Origin: Nocardiopsis eucommiae
Lineage (GTDB): Bacteria > Actinomycetota > Actinomycetes > Streptosporangiales > Streptosporangiaceae
Assembly: GCA_018388625.1 (NCBI GenBank)
Contig: CP074402.1
Span: forward strand, 5,332,001 to 5,396,000
DNA: 64,000 bases
Direction of reading: 5' to 3'
The notes under the pieces are model-generated. The model was not told the DNA's origin. It was given only the letters and a program-made list of their open reading frames with translations, and did not search any database. Shown one piece after another: positions 31,101 through 42,497 of this stretch. The translations under genes and the position numbers were made by a program. The first letter of the stretch is position 1. Every line of letters starts with the position of its first letter.

Positions 31101-31467
31101 CCACGTTGACCCTGCGGGGCGCGGTGAAGACGCAGTCCACGGCCCGGAGCCGGGCGTCCTTCTGGACGTACAGCGGCGGGTACTCCTCCGAGGCGCTCCG
31201 CACGGAGATCCCGTGCAGCTCCAGGCTCCCGCCCTCGTGCACGTTGAACACGTTGGTCTCACCGGTCGCGGCCACGGTCACCGTCCCGGCGCCCTCGTCG
31301 GGCGTCACGACCACCCGCCCCCGAACCCCGATGACCAGGGGTTCCACGTACTCACCCGGTGCGACGCGCAGGTGCAGGTCCTCCCCGGCGTGCCGGTGTT
31401 CCCGGACCGCCTTCCCGAGCGAGGAAGTGGCGGCGGGATCTGTCTTCGAGACGCGGACCGTGATCAT
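28139..31467 (-). CDS. Beta-helix / tandem CbbX-like AAA fusion (three frameshifts)
   Basis: About 1,110 residues after repair. Residues 1-560 are right-handed parallel beta-helix repeats of the pectate-lyase-like fold (recurrent G-x-L-x-V-x-x-C/L units). Then come two AAA domains of the CbbX/SpoVK type. The first has Walker A GPSGAGKA but a Walker B region reading LFVAGAHAL, without the usual acidic pair. The second has GDPGTGKST and LLFLSDADVL, with Asp but no Glu. Frame breaks near 30090, 29850 and 28857 are each fixed by one base. The ATG at 31467 has GGGAG upstream. Probably an ATP-dependent remodeller with a scaffold domain; substrate unknown. A beta-helix-only paralogue lies directly upstream. 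Confidence 0.8.
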
Positions 31468-31645
31468 CCATCGACTCCCATGGGGGTTTCGGCCCCGGCG
31501 CCGCGCCGGAGGGTCTGCGATAGGTACCGTATCCACCTGGGACGCCGGGAACCCGGGACGACGCACACACCTGTGGCCAGGGTCGGTCAGAAACCCGCGG
31601 ACCGCAGGTCGGCGGAGGCCTCCCCGACCGCATCGCACCCGGGGT

Positions 31646-33280
31646 TCACCCCTTGGGGCCGGGGACGTCCTCCCGGTCCCCGCCGCCGTTGTCCCGGAAG
31701 GTGACGTCCCGCGTCTCGACCACGGCGTGCGGATGGGCGCGCACCCCCGCGCGCGCGTTACCGGCGATCCGGCAACGCACCGCCTCCACCCGGCTCGTGC
31801 CGTCGGCGGCGCCCACCCCGGCGTGACGGCCGTCCCTGATCACCACGTCCTCCAGCGTGACTGTGCCGCCCTCGTCGGCCAGCACCCCTACTCCCTTGGC
31901 GCCGCTCACCTCCACCGAGGTCAGGGAGAGCGACGCCTCGTGCGCGGCCAATGCCACGGCGGAGACGTCGGAGACACGGGCGTCGACGACCTCCACGGTC
32001 GCGCCCGTCCGCGCCCGGACCGCGGCACCGTGGTCCCCGGTGGCCTCCAGCCCGCGCACCGTGACCGTGCTGCTCTCCTCAGCGAGGACCGCGCCCCTCG
32101 TGCGTTCGGAGGTCACCGAGGTCAGGGCCGCCTCGGAACCGGTCACGAGGGCCACCGGCCCTGCCAGGTCCGTGCCCCTGAGCCCGTCCGCCTCCAGTCG
32201 GCCTCCCCGCACGTTCACCCCGCGTCCGTACAGGTCGGACTCGGCGGGGGCAGGTAGGAGTCCGGGTGGGCGTCCTCGAACGCGACGTCGGACAGCTCGA
32301 CCCGGCTGTCGAAGGCGAGGATCGCTGACTGCCCCATTCCCCGGAAACGGAGCCTCCGGCCCGTGAGGTGTCCGCGCTCGACGAGGACGTTGGTGGTCCG
32401 GACGTTCTCGAAGCTCAGTCCGTCGGCGGTGGCCGTGCCCTTCACCGCCATGGCCGTGGACGTGGCGTCGGAGATCCGGCCCGAGGAGAGGTGCGCCTCG
32501 GCTCCCGTTCCGACGGCGATCCCGTAGCGCTCCTCCCCCAGTCGCTCACGCGGAGGTCGGTGAGGACGGCCCGGGTGCCCTCGCCCGTGACCATGACCCC
32601 GCCGCTGCCGCCCCCGCTGATCGAGAGGCCGCTGACGCGGACGTCGGACCCCTGCGTGATCCCCAGGGAGAAGTCCGCGTCCACCCCGCCGTTGGTCATG
32701 GCGCAGTCGGTGACCGTGACCGTGGACCTGACGACGGCGAAGGCTCCCATGACGAGGTTGCTGAACTCGACGGAGCCGACGGTCGGGCCGACGGCGTCCT
32801 TGAAGGCGAGGAACGCGTTGTGGAAGTGCGTGTCCCGCAGGACACCGCCCGCCCCGCCCAGCCAGTGGAGCCCCCGTCCTCGAACCGGCAGTTGACGATC
32901 TCCGTGCCGTCCCCGTGGATCTTCAGGGAACCCGACGAGAACACGGTGTCGATCGCCCTGAACCGGGTCCCGGGGGCGGTCCGGACCCCGGGATGTCCCG
33001 CCGCGCCTCGGACATGGACGCCGTAGAGCTCCAGTGAGGCCCGCTCCCCGGCCACGGCGAACACGCTGTCGTCCCCCTGGACGGCGATCTCCACGCTGCC
33101 GGGACCGGCGACCGGGACGACCATGACCCTGGTGGTGATCTCCAGGCAGTGGGGCTCCGTGTAGAGGCCGGGCTCCAGGTGCAGGTAGAGGTCCGTACCG
33201 GCGTGGCGGGGGTCGTGCAGGACCGCCCGCAACGAGGCGAAGGCGCGCGGGTCGGACGGTGAGATCCGGGCGGTGTACAT
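31646..33280 (-). CDS. Right-handed beta-helix protein (three frameshifts)
   Basis: About 545 residues after repair, consisting almost wholly of beta-helix repeats and with no signal peptide, so probably cytoplasmic. The N-terminus (MYTARISPSDPRAFASLRAV; AGTDLYLHLEPGLYTEP) aligns with that of the downstream fusion (AGEDLHLRVAPGEYVEP), marking tandem paralogues. Breaks near 32857, 32543 and 32250 are each repaired by one G or C. The ATG has GGGAG upstream. It may form a complex with, or regulate, the AAA fusion (inference). Confidence 0.75.
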
Positions 33281-33357
33281 CCGAGGGCTCCCGGTGTGGG
33301 GGGTGGGTGGCTGACACGTACCGTAACGCCCCGCACCGTCGGACCCCGCCAACGCGA

Positions 33358-33384
33358 AACGCCACCCCGGTCTGGGGTGGCGTT
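33358..33384 (-). terminator. tRNA-Thr terminator
   Basis: A perfect 11-bp stem AACGCCACCCC / GGGGTGGCGTT with a 5-base loop, 9 bases downstream of the tRNA, followed on the minus strand by TCGCG. Confidence 0.8.
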
Positions 33385-33392
33385 CTGGCCGG

Positions 33393-33465
33393 AGCCGCCT
33401 ATCGGAATCGAACCGATGACCTATTCATTACGAGTGAATCGCTCTGCCGACTGAGCTAAGGCGGC
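33393..33465 (-). tRNA. tRNA-Thr (CGT)
   Basis: A 73-base cloverleaf: acceptor GCCGCCT/AGGCGGC, D arm GCTC..GAGC, anticodon stem ATTCA/TGAAT with loop CTCGTAA (anticodon CGT, reading ACG), and T arm ATCGG-TTCGATT-CCGAT. The CCA end is not fully encoded. Confidence 0.97.
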
Positions 33466-33540
33466 ACACCGCCACGCGGTGCGCGTGGCGAAGCAGAAAC
33501 CAGTCTAGCGCCTCCGGCGAGTGGCGCGAACCGGCCGCCG

Positions 33541-35114
33541 CTATCCGGCGTCGTCCGCGAGATGGCTGGCGCAGGCCATCCCGTCCTCGGGCACGGCCAG
33601 GTCCAACAGGTACTCGTCGACGACCGTGTCCACGCAGGTGTCGCCCATCCGGTAGCCGGTGTGGCCGTCGCCGTCGCGGGTCACCAGGAAGCCGGAGTCC
33701 AACTGGCCCGCGAGCGCCTCCGCCCAGGCGTAGGGGGTGGCGGAGTCACGCGTGGTGCCCACCACCATGATCGGGTCGGCGCCGACTGCGTTGAGCTCCC
33801 CGAGCGGAGCCACCGCCTCCTCCGGCCAGAACGCGCAGGTCAGCGCACCCCAGGCCAGCATCGGTCCGAACATCGGGGACTCCTCGGCGGCCTCGGCCGC
33901 CGCCTCGGCGTAGGCCTCCACCTCACGGGGCGCGACCGAGTCCGAGCAGTTCACCGCGGTGAGCGCGGCCGTGGAGTTCTCGTACTCGGCCAGGTCCCCG
34001 CGCCCATACAGGTCGTCGCCGAGCAGCAGCAGGCCGGTGCCGTCGCCGTCCTCCATCGCGTCGGTGAGCGCCTCGCGCACGCGCGGCCACCAGTTCTCCG
34101 TGTACAGGGCGGCGAGCACGCCCAGTTCGGCGCGGGCCCGGTTGACCTCCCGGCCGTCGCCGGTGCCGTTGGCCAGGGGGCGTCGGCGGCGTCGTCCAGG
34201 AAGGCGTCCAGCGCGGCGACGCCCTCGTCCACGGTGCTGCCCCGGGCGCCGAGCGGGCAGTCGGGCAGGGTGAGGCAGTCCTCGACGAAGGAGCGCAGTG
34301 CCGTCTCGAAGCCGGTGGCCTGCTGCACGCTCACGCTGAGCTGGTCCTGGCTCGGGTCGACGGCGCCGTCGAGCACCAGGGCCCGCACGCGCTCGGGGAA
34401 CTGCTCGGCGTACTGCGCGCCGATGTGGGTGCCGTAGGAGGCGCCGAGGTAGGTGAGCCGCTCGTCCCCGAGCAGGCCGCGGAGCACGTCCATGTCGCGG
34501 GCCACGTCGGCGGTGCCGATGTTGCGCATCAGGTCGGGGTCGTTCTCCTCGCAGGCCTCGACGAACGCCCGGCTGTTGGCCTCGATCTCGGCCAGCCCCT
34601 CGGGGCCGAGGTCCGCGAGGTCGTCCGCCCCCTCGCCGTCGCCGTAGTCCGTGCCCAGGAAGTCGTCGATCCCCTCGGCGTCCAGACAGGTCAGCGGGGT
34701 GCTGCGGCCGACGCCGCGCGGGTCGAAGCCGACCACGTCGAAGCTCGCGCGCACCGACTCGCTGACGGTGTAGGGCGCGTGGTCCACGAAGTCGTGTCCG
34801 GAGCCGCCGGGGCCACCGGGGTTGACCAGCAGCGAGCCGGTGACGTCGTCACCGGTGGCGGGCAGGCGCTTGACGGCGATCTCGATCCGTTCGCCGTCGG
34901 GCTCGTCGTAGTCCAGCGGCACCTCGAAGACGGCGCACTCGCTGTCGGGCAGGCCGCTCTCGCACTCGCCCCAGGCCAGTTCCTGCTCGGTGACCTCCAC
35001 CCGGGTGTCGTCCCCGTCACCGGACGCGTCACCGCCACCGTCACTCGTGCAACCGGAGACCAGCACCGTCCCGGCGAGCAGCGCCGCCAACGGACCCCGA
35101 TACCTCGTGCCCAC
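33541..35114 (-). CDS. Secreted lipoprotein alpha/beta hydrolase, Tap-like (one frameshift)
   Basis: A tripeptidyl aminopeptidase (Tap/SlpD-type) family hydrolase of the cell surface. Lipobox LVSGC near residue 21. The oxyanion segment is LLVNPGGPGGSGHDF, the nucleophile elbow LGASYGTHIG (Ser), and the C-terminal TAP-like domain has MVVGTTRDSATPYAWAEALA (Asp) and DGDGHTGY (His). The C-terminal cysteine pattern is typical. A break near 34180 (CCCC) is repaired by one C, giving about 525 residues. Likely peptide trimming outside the cell; exact substrate unknown. Confidence 0.85.
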
Positions 35115-35242
35115 CCGTAACCGCCTTCACTCGAAGTCCCGTGGCCACGCGCGCCCTCGGACGGCGCCGTCGCCGCGCACGCTCGTGCCGACGCGTGACC
35201 GGACCATTCTCCCGGTCGCCGTGGCGGCACCGGCCCCCGGCC

Positions 35243-36415
35243 CTATCCGGCCAGGAGCGCGGAGGTCATGGCCTCCATGGCGATCTGCGGGTGCACGTTG
35301 GCCGCGATCCGCTCACGGCAGGCCATGATCGCGTCGATCCTCCGCAGGGTGGACTCGGGGGTGCCGGAACGGGCGATCCGCTCCAGGTCCCCCGAACGCT
35401 CGGCCGTGGACCGCTCCACCGCCGCGCCCAACTGGAGGGTGAGCACGTCCCGGTAGAAGGCGGCCAGGTCGAGCAGGGCCCTGTCGTAGGAGTCCCGCTT
35501 GATCCGGGTGGCTCTGCGCTTCTGCCGCTCGTCGAGGTCCTTGAGCGCCCCCGCCGCGCCACGGACCGCCTTGGCCACGCCCTTGCCCGTGGAACCCTCA
35601 CCGAAGGCCGCCTTGAGCTCGTCCTTCTCCTTCTCGTTGAGGGACGTGGTGAGCGCCTTGGACTCCTCCTCGGCGATCTCGAACAGGCGGGCGGCGGCGG
35701 TGACACAGGACCCGAGCCCGTCGAGCCCGGCCGGGATGGACAGGACCTCCTCCCGCCTGCGCCGCGCCTCCGGGTCGGTGGCCAGCTGCCGGGCCCGGTC
35801 GACCCGGCCCGCCGCGGCCCGGGCGGCGGCCTCGGCGGCGGCCCGGTCCACCCCGTCGCGCTGGACGAGGGCGTCCACGATCTGCCGGGTGCCGGGGGTG
35901 GCCAGCGTGACCAGGCGGCACCGGGAGCGGATGGTGATGAGGAGATCGTCCGGGGTCGGCGTGCACAGCAGCCACACCGTGCGCGGGGAGGGCTCCTCCA
36001 CGGCCTTGAGGAGCGCGTTGGAGGCGGCCTCCGTGGCACGGTCGGCGTCCTCGAAGAGCACGATCCGGAAGTTCCCGCCGGAGGGCTTGGACCCGGCACG
36101 GAGCACGAGGTCGCGGGTGGCGGCCACACCGAAGCTCAACCCGCTGGGCCGCACGTACAGCACGTCGGGGTGGGTCCCGGTGAGCACCTGGTGGCAGGAG
36201 TCGCAGTGCCCGCACCCGCCGTCCCGGCACTGGAGGGCGGCGGCGAAGGCCCGCGCCGCCTCCTCCCGACCGGACCCGGGCGGACCGGTGAACAGCCAGG
36301 CGTGGGTCATCCCGGCGCCGCGTCCTCCGGCCAGGAGGTCGGCCGCGCCCGCCACGGCACGGCCCAGCTGTGCGCTCGCCGCCTCCTGGCCGACGAGGTC
36401 GTCGAAGACCGTCAA
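35243..36415 (-). CDS. holB: DNA polymerase III subunit delta'
   Basis: Clamp-loader subunit with RecG-like AAA+ folds. About 390 residues: TVFDDLVGQEAASAQL, then the P-loop region GPPGSGREE, which lacks the Lys-Thr of a working Walker A, as expected for delta'. The zinc module is CGHCDSC; LLKAVEEPSPRTVWLLCT and ITIRSRC (sensor 1 / SRC) follow. The start is a TTG at 36415 inside a longer frame; no better start is in phase. The order tmk-holB near topA matches other actinobacteria. Confidence 0.9.
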   Translation of the reverse strand: MTVFDDLVGQEAASAQLGRAVAGAADLLAGGRGAGMTHAWLFTGPPGSGREEAARAFAAALQCRDGGCGHCDSCHQVLTGTHPDVLYVRPSGLSFGVAATRDLVLRAGSKPSGGNFRIVLFEDADRATEAASNALLKAVEEPSPRTVWLLCTPTPDDLLITIRSRCRLVTLATPGTRQIVDALVQRDGVDRAAAEAAARAAAGRVDRARQLATDPEARRRREEVLSIPAGLDGLGSCVTAAARLFEIAEEESKALTTSLNEKEKDELKAAFGEGSTGKGVAKAVRGAAGALKDLDERQKRRATRIKRDSYDRALLDLAAFYRDVLTLQLGAAVERSTAERSGDLERIARSGTPESTLRRIDAIMACRERIAANVHPQIAMEAMTSALLAG

Positions 36416-36599
36416 GCTTGCCCCCGGAGCACATGGAATGTCTTCCTCCAGAATAGGAGCCCCCACCGACCCCGGGACCGTTTTCCCCAGGCCCTCCTCC
36501 ACGGGCGGGCGGGCCCGCCCGTCCCGCACCGGTGAGGCGCACCGATGAGTCCTCGCACCTCCGGGAGTCTGTTCCGGTGAGAGGAAGAAGGTGGTCTCC

Positions 36600-37120
36600 G
36601 TGAACGAACGAACACCCCTGACCGAGGTCTGCCCGGAGTTCGGCAGCCCCGGCTCACCGGCGGTCCCCTGGGAGCGGACCCGCGCCGTCCTGGCCGACGC
36701 GCCCCTGTACTGGGTGACGACCGTGCGCCCCGACGGCCGCCCCCACGCGACCCCCTGCTGGGCGTGTGGCTGGACGGAGCCCCGTACTTCTGCACCGGGC
36801 GCGAGGAGCGCAAGGCCCGCAACCTCGCCGCGAACCCGCACTGCGCCCTGAGTACGGGCGACAACGCGCTGGAGGGCGGCCCGGACGTGGTCGTCGAGGG
36901 CACCGGTGTCCCGGTGGACGACCCGGCCGGGTTGGACCGGGTCGCCCGCGCCTACGAGGACAAGTACGGCACTGCCGTCACCACCGAGGGCGGCACCTGG
37001 TTCGGGCTCCCCGACGCGGTGCGCGGGGGCGTGGTCCTGACCGTCCGGGTCGCCCCGGTGAAGGCCCTCGCCTTCGGCAAGGCGCCGGTGTTCAGCCAGA
37101 CCCGCTACACGTTCCCCTGA
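36600..37120 (+). CDS. Pyridoxamine 5'-phosphate oxidase-fold protein (one frameshift)
   Basis: A split-barrel flavin- or F420-binding family protein, about 174 residues after repair: [28 protein letters not shown] is the usual beta-barrel start, then GREERKARNLAANPHCAL and a C-terminal KALAFGKAP, FSQTRYTF. The break at about 36755 (CCCCC) is fixed by one C. The GTG at 36600 has AAGAAGG upstream. F420 rather than FMN is plausible in an actinomycete but not shown. Confidence 0.85.
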
Positions 37121-37138
37121 GTCGCGGACGGCCGTCCC

Positions 37139-37169
37139 GGGGCCACCGGCGGGTGCCGCCGGTGGCCCC
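37139..37169. terminator. Convergent terminator hairpin
   Basis: A perfect 14-bp stem GGGGCCACCGGCGG / CCGCCGGTGGCCCC with a 3-base loop, between the PPOX gene (plus) and MFS-tmk (minus), able to act in both directions. Confidence 0.75.
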
Positions 37170-37181
37170 GGACAGCGGAAG

Positions 37182-37219
37182 GGCCCCTCCCGCCGGGGAG
37201 GGCCCCTCCCGCCGGGGAG
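37182..37219. repeat. Two tandem 19-bp self-complementary units
   Basis: GGCCCCTCCCGCCGGGGAG is repeated exactly twice; each unit can fold (CCCTCCC/GGGGAGGG). It follows the larger hairpin and is probably part of the convergent termination region. Confidence 0.6.
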
Positions 37220-37276
37220 GGGCCCGCACGTCCGGGGACCGGGTCCGCTCGTGCCCGCTCCGGTCCTGCTCGTGTC

Positions 37277-39384
37277 CTACTCGGGGCGGATCACCGGGAT
37301 CATGCCGGTGACCGCCTCGGAGCTGGAGTCGACCGGGTCGGGCAGCAGCGGTCGCATCCGGCGCTGGATCTCCCGGGTGATCTTCTCCTGCGGCTCACGG
37401 GCGTCGAGCACCAGGTAGCGGTCCGGGTCCCGCTCGGCCAGCTCGCGGAAGCCCTTGCGGACCCGCGCGTGGAACTCCACCGACTCCGACTCGATACGGT
37501 CCGCCGGTCCGCCCAGACGCGACAGCCCGTCCTCGGGGCGCACGTCCAGCAGGACCGTCAGGTCCGGGACCAGGTCCTGGGTCGCCCACGCACTGATCCG
37601 ACCGACGTCCTCGACCTCCAGGTCGCGACCGGCGCCCTGGTAGGCGAGCAGGGAGTCCACGTAGCGGTCGCTGATCACCACGGCGCCCCGGCGCAGCGCG
37701 GGCAGGATCTCCTGTTCGACGTGGTCGGCCTTGTCCGCCGCGTAGAGCAGGACCTCGGCCCGGTTGGTGATGTGCGAGTTCTCGCGGTCGAGCAGGATGC
37801 CGCGCAGGCGCATCCCGAGCTTGGTGGCGCCCGGTTGGCGGGTGCCCACCACCTCGAAGCCCTGGTCGCGCAGCCACACCGTGAGCTCGCGCACCTGGGT
37901 GGACTTGCCCGCGCCCTCGCCGCCCTCCAGGACGATGAAGGCGCCCGTGATCCGGGTGTCCTCCTCCTCGTCGGCGGTGGGCGTGATCCCGCGCAGGGCC
38001 GCGAAGAGCTCGGGGACCAGGCCGGGCCCGGCCTCCGGGTCGTCCCGGTTGACCTGCTGGTAGGCGACGACCGCCCCGATGACGGCGAGCAGCCCGCCCA
38101 CCGTCAGGACCAGGCCGCTGCCGTGCAGGTCGTAACTGAGCGGGCCGCCGAGCGGGATCACGTGGTCCCCGGCGAACCCGGCGGCCAGGGGAGCCAGCAC
38201 GGCTCCCGCGAGCAGGGCCACTCTTCCCGTGCCGTGCAGGAGGGCGAACGCGGCACCCCGCTGCTCCTCCTCGACCTCCACGTTGACCAGCGAGGTCCCG
38301 GTCACCCACGCCAGCCCCGCGCCGGTCCCCAGGACCAGGGCCAGGACGGCGGAGAGCACCATGTCACCGGTGACCCCGGTGAAGAGCAGAGCCAGGGCGG
38401 CCAGACCGACGGCCAGGCCGAGCAGACGGCGCCGGCTGAACTGCTTGAGCACGCGCGGACCGGAGACGAGCCCCAGTCCCAGGCCCAGGAAGAGCGCCGC
38501 GACCAGGACACCGAACCCGGCGTTGCCCGCGCCGAGGTTCTCCACGTGGGCACGGCCCACACCGACGACCAGACCGCCCGCGGCGGCCGTGACGGCCAGG
38601 CCGACCACCACACCCCGCACGAGCGAACCGCCGCCGACCGCCGCGCGGCCGGAGACGACCGCCCGGAGGACGTGCGCGTCCCGGTTGGGGCTCAGCGACC
38701 CCTTGGACACCGCGTGCCTGGGCAGCGGCAGCCCGGCGACGACGATCGCGGCGACGAAGAAGGTGAGCGCGTTCAGGTAGAGGGCGACATCCGCCTCGGG
38801 GTTGGCCATGGACGGCACGAGCGCGCCCAGCAGGTTGCTGATCGAGGCCAGCACCGCGAACAGCAGGGCCGCGACCGGCGCGGCGCCGTAGGTCGCCAGC
38901 AGGGTCAGCTTGTTGGCCTGGCCGAGCATCCGCTTGGGGACGAGCGTGGGGATGGTGGCGTCCCGCGCCGGGGTCCACAGGAGCGCGACGATCTCCGCGA
39001 GGAGGCTCGCGATCAGCAGCCACTGGAGGGTGAAGCCGGAGGACAGCAGGCCGACCACGGGGATCGACACGTAGAGGAGGCCCCGCAGGACGTCGCCGCC
39101 GACCATCGTCCACCGCCGGTCCAGGCGGTCCGCGACGGCTCCCACCAGGGGGCTGAGCAGGACCGCAGGGGCGAGTTTGATGGCGACGACGCCGCTGACG
39201 GCGAGGTACTGGACCAGGGGGAGCCGTCGGCGGTGAAGATGGCCGCGAGGGACACCAACGCCAGCAGGCTCAGCCAGTCACCCAGGCTGGAGAGGGAAAG
39301 CGAGATCCACAGCCTTCTGAAGGGTGTGATCGCGAGGACGTTCTGCGCCTCGGCCGGCGCTCCCAGGGGTGCAGATCTGCTCAT
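37277..39384 (-). CDS. tmk: MFS transporter-like / thymidylate kinase fusion (one frameshift)
   Basis: The N-terminal 480 or so residues form a 12-helix MFS-type membrane domain (AITPFRRLWISLSLSSLGDWLSLLAL; AVADRLDRRWTMVGGDVLRG). The C-terminal 210 residues are a complete dTMP kinase: P-loop FIVLEGGEGAGKSTQ, DR motif VISDRYVDSLLAYQGAGR, LID and GGPADRIESESVEFHARVR. This fusion is known from Streptomyces Tmk. A break near 39219 (CCCCC) is repaired by one C. The kinase feeds dTTP synthesis; the function of the membrane domain is unknown. Confidence 0.92.
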
Positions 39385-39597
39385 AGCGCTCAAGATTATC
39401 TACGAGGGGGATAGGAACTGACAGGCGTGCTCGCCTGTCCAGGTGATTCGGGGGAACGTTCAGGGTTCACACACGTTTTCGTGTCCCCATCCGTCACTCA
39501 CAGCGTAGTACGGAAGATCATCCCCGAACAGGGTCCCGCGTCGCGTATCCATCACGTCTCCGGGGCGGGGGTGCCGGGGAGACGCGCACCGGAGGAC

Positions 39598-39639
39598 CGC
39601 ACGCCCGGGTGCTCCCGTGAGGGAGCACCCGGGCGTGCG
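39598..39639 (-). terminator. topA terminator
   Basis: A perfect 19-bp stem around CACGCCCGGGTGCTCCC with the 4-base loop GTGA, 20 bases past the topA stop and upstream of MFS-tmk. Confidence 0.85.
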
Positions 39640-39659
39640 CGGTCGGGGGTCCGGATCGA

Positions 39660-42497
39660 CTACTCGTCGGCCTTCTTCGCGCTCGTCCTCGGCTCACCGG
39701 TCTTCTTGGCGGCGGGCTTCTTCGCCGCCGCCTTCTTGACCGTGGTGGTCGTGGTCTTCTTCGCGGCGGGCTTCTTCGCCGGCGCCTTCTTGGCGGCGGG
39801 CTTCTTGGCCGGCGCCTTCTTCTTGGCGGGGGCCTTGGCCCGGCGCTCGGCCAGGAGTTCGGCGGCGCGCTCGTCGGTGATCGACTCGACCTCGTCGCCC
39901 TTGCGCAGGGAGGCGTTGACCTCCCCGTCGGTGACGTAGGGACCGAACCGGCCGTCCTTGATCACCATCTTGGCACCCGAGGCCGGGTCCTCGCCGAGCT
40001 CGCGCAGGGCGGGGCCGCCGCCCGGCGGCCGCGCTGCTTGGGCTGGGCGAAGATCGCCTGGGCCTCCTCCAGGGTGACCGTGAACATCTGCTCCTCGGTC
40101 TCCAGGGAGCGGCTGTCGGTGCCCTTCTTGAGGTACGGACCGAAGCGGCCGTTCTGGGCGGTGACGTCCTCTCCGTCGAGCTGACCCACCACGCGGGGCA
40201 GGGACAGCAGACGCAGCGCGTCCTCCAGGGTGACCGTGTCCAGGTCCATGTTCTTCAGCAGCGAGCTGGTGCGCGGCTTGACCTTGGCGGCCTTCTTCGC
40301 CTTGGGCTTGGTCTCGCCCTCGGGCTCCTCCGGCTCAGGGAGGACCTCGGTGACGTAGGGGCCGTACCGCCCGGACTTGGCCACGATCATACGGCCGGTC
40401 TCCGGGTCGGGGCCGAGCTCGCGGTCCCCGCTGGGCTGGGCGAAGAGCTCCTCCGCCTTCTCCTCGGTCAGCTCGTCCGGCGCCAGGTCCTCCGGCACGT
40501 TCACCCGGACGCCCTCGCGGTCCAGGTAGGGGCCGTAGCGCCCCACCCGCAGCATGATGTCGGTCCCGGGCAGCGGGAGGGAGCTGACCTCCTTGGGGTC
40601 GATCTCGGAGAGGTGGTCGCCCACCAGCTCCTTGAGCCCCGTCTCCTGGTTGCCCTCGGCGTCCTCGCCGCCGAAGTAGAACCGGCGCAGCCAGGGCAGG
40701 CTCTCGGCCTCGCCCCGCGCGATGTCGTCGAGGCTCTCCTCCAGGCGCGCGGTGAACTCGTAGTCCACCAGGTTGCCGAAGTGGCGCTCCAGCAGCTGGA
40801 CCACGGCGAAGGCCAGGAAGGACGGCACGAGCGCCGTGCCCTTCTTGAAGACGTAGCCACGGTCCAGGATGGTGCCGATGATCGAGGCGTAGGTGGAGGG
40901 GCGGCCGATCTCCCGCTCCTCCAGCTCCTTGACCAGGGTCGCCTCGGTGTAGCGCGCGGGCGGCCGGGTGCTGTGCCCCTCGGCCTCCAGGTTCTGCGCC
41001 TTGACCGGGTCCTCCTCGGACATCGCGGGCAGGCGGCGCTCGCGGTCGTCGAGGTCGGCGGCCGGGTCGTCGGAGCCCTCCACGTAGGCCTTGAGGAAGC
41101 CGTGGAAGGTGATGACCTTGCCGCTGGCGGCGAACTCGGCGACCTCGCCGTCGGTGGAGGTCCCCTCGATGCGCACGGACACGGACTCACCGACCGCGTC
41201 CTTCATCTGGGAGGCGACGGTGCGCTTCCAGATGAGGTCGTAAAGGCGCAGTTCAGGTCCGGACAGCGGGGTCTCGTTGGGGGTGCGGAAGGTGTCGCCC
41301 GCGGGACGGATGGCCTCGTGGGCCTCCTGCGCGTTCTTGACCTTCTTGGCGTACACGCGGGGCTTGTCCGGCAGGTAGTCGCCGCCGTACAGGCGCCGCA
41401 CCTGGTTGCGGGCGGCCTTGACCGCGCTGTCCGACAGCGTGGTGCTGTCGGTACGCATGTAGGTGATGTACCCGTTCTCGTACAGCCGCTGGGCGACCTG
41501 CATGGTCTGCTTCGCGGACAGGTTGAGCTTGCGGGAGGCCTCCTGCTGGAGGGTGGTGGTGCGGAAGGGCGCGTACGGCGAACGGCGGTAGGGCTTGCGC
41601 TCCACCGACTTCACCGCGAACCCGGCACCGGTCAGGCGCTCGGCCAGCCCCCGCGCGGTGGCCTCGTCCAGCTGGCGCACGTCGCGGTCGGAGCGGACGG
41701 TGCCCTGGGGGTGAAGTCGCGCCCGGAGGCGATGCGCCTGCCGTCCACGGAGGACAGCGTGGCCGGGAAGGTGGAGGGGCCGTCGGGGACACCGGCCTCG
41801 GTGGCGTCGAAGAGCGCCTTGAGGTCCCAGTACTCGGCGGAGGTGAACGCCATGCGCTCACGTTCACGCTCGACCACCAGACGGGTGGCCACGGACTGCA
41901 CGCGGCCCGCCGAGAGCTTCGGCATGACCTTCTTCCACAGCACGGGTGAGACCTCGTAGCCGTAGAGACGGTCCAGGATGCGGCGGGTCTCCTGCGCGCT
42001 GACCAGGCGGGTGTTGAGTTCACGCGTGTTGTTCGCGGCGTGCTGGATGGCGTCCTTGGTGATCTCGTTGAAGACCATCCGTCGGACGGGGATCCTGGGG
42101 TTGAGTTCCTCGCGCAGGTGCCAGGCGATGGCCTCGCCCTCGCGGTCCTCATCCGTGGCCAGGAGGAGTTCGTCGGCGTCCGCCATGAGCTCCTTGAGCT
42201 TCTTGACGTGCGCCTTCTTGTCGGAGTTGACGACATAGAGCGGTTCGAAGTCGCTGTCCACGTCGACACCGAGCCGGGCCCAGGGCTGTCCCCGGTACTT
42301 GGTGGGGATCTCCGCGGCCTTGGTGGGCAGGTCACGGATGTGACCGATGCTGGACTCCACGACGTAGCCGCGCCCCAGGTATCCGGCGATGGTCTTCGCC
42401 TTGGCTGGTGACTCGACGATGACGAGGGCGGTACCCGCCCCTGGCTTGCCTTGTCCTTCGAGCCGTTCTTGCCGGCGCTGCCCTTCGTGGGTGGCAC
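39660..42497 (-). CDS. topA: DNA topoisomerase I (three frameshifts)
   Basis: Type IA topoisomerase relaxing negative supercoils. TOPRIM domain [25 protein letters not shown] with the acidic cluster, active-site Tyr in [15 protein letters not shown]. Then come C-terminal GRYGPYV/GRFGPYV repeats in place of zinc fingers, and a very basic tail of AKKPAAKK repeats, as in mycobacterial and Streptomyces TopA. About 945 residues. Breaks near 42440, 41707 and 40020 are each repaired by one G or C. GTG start with GTAGGGG upstream. Confidence 0.95.
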
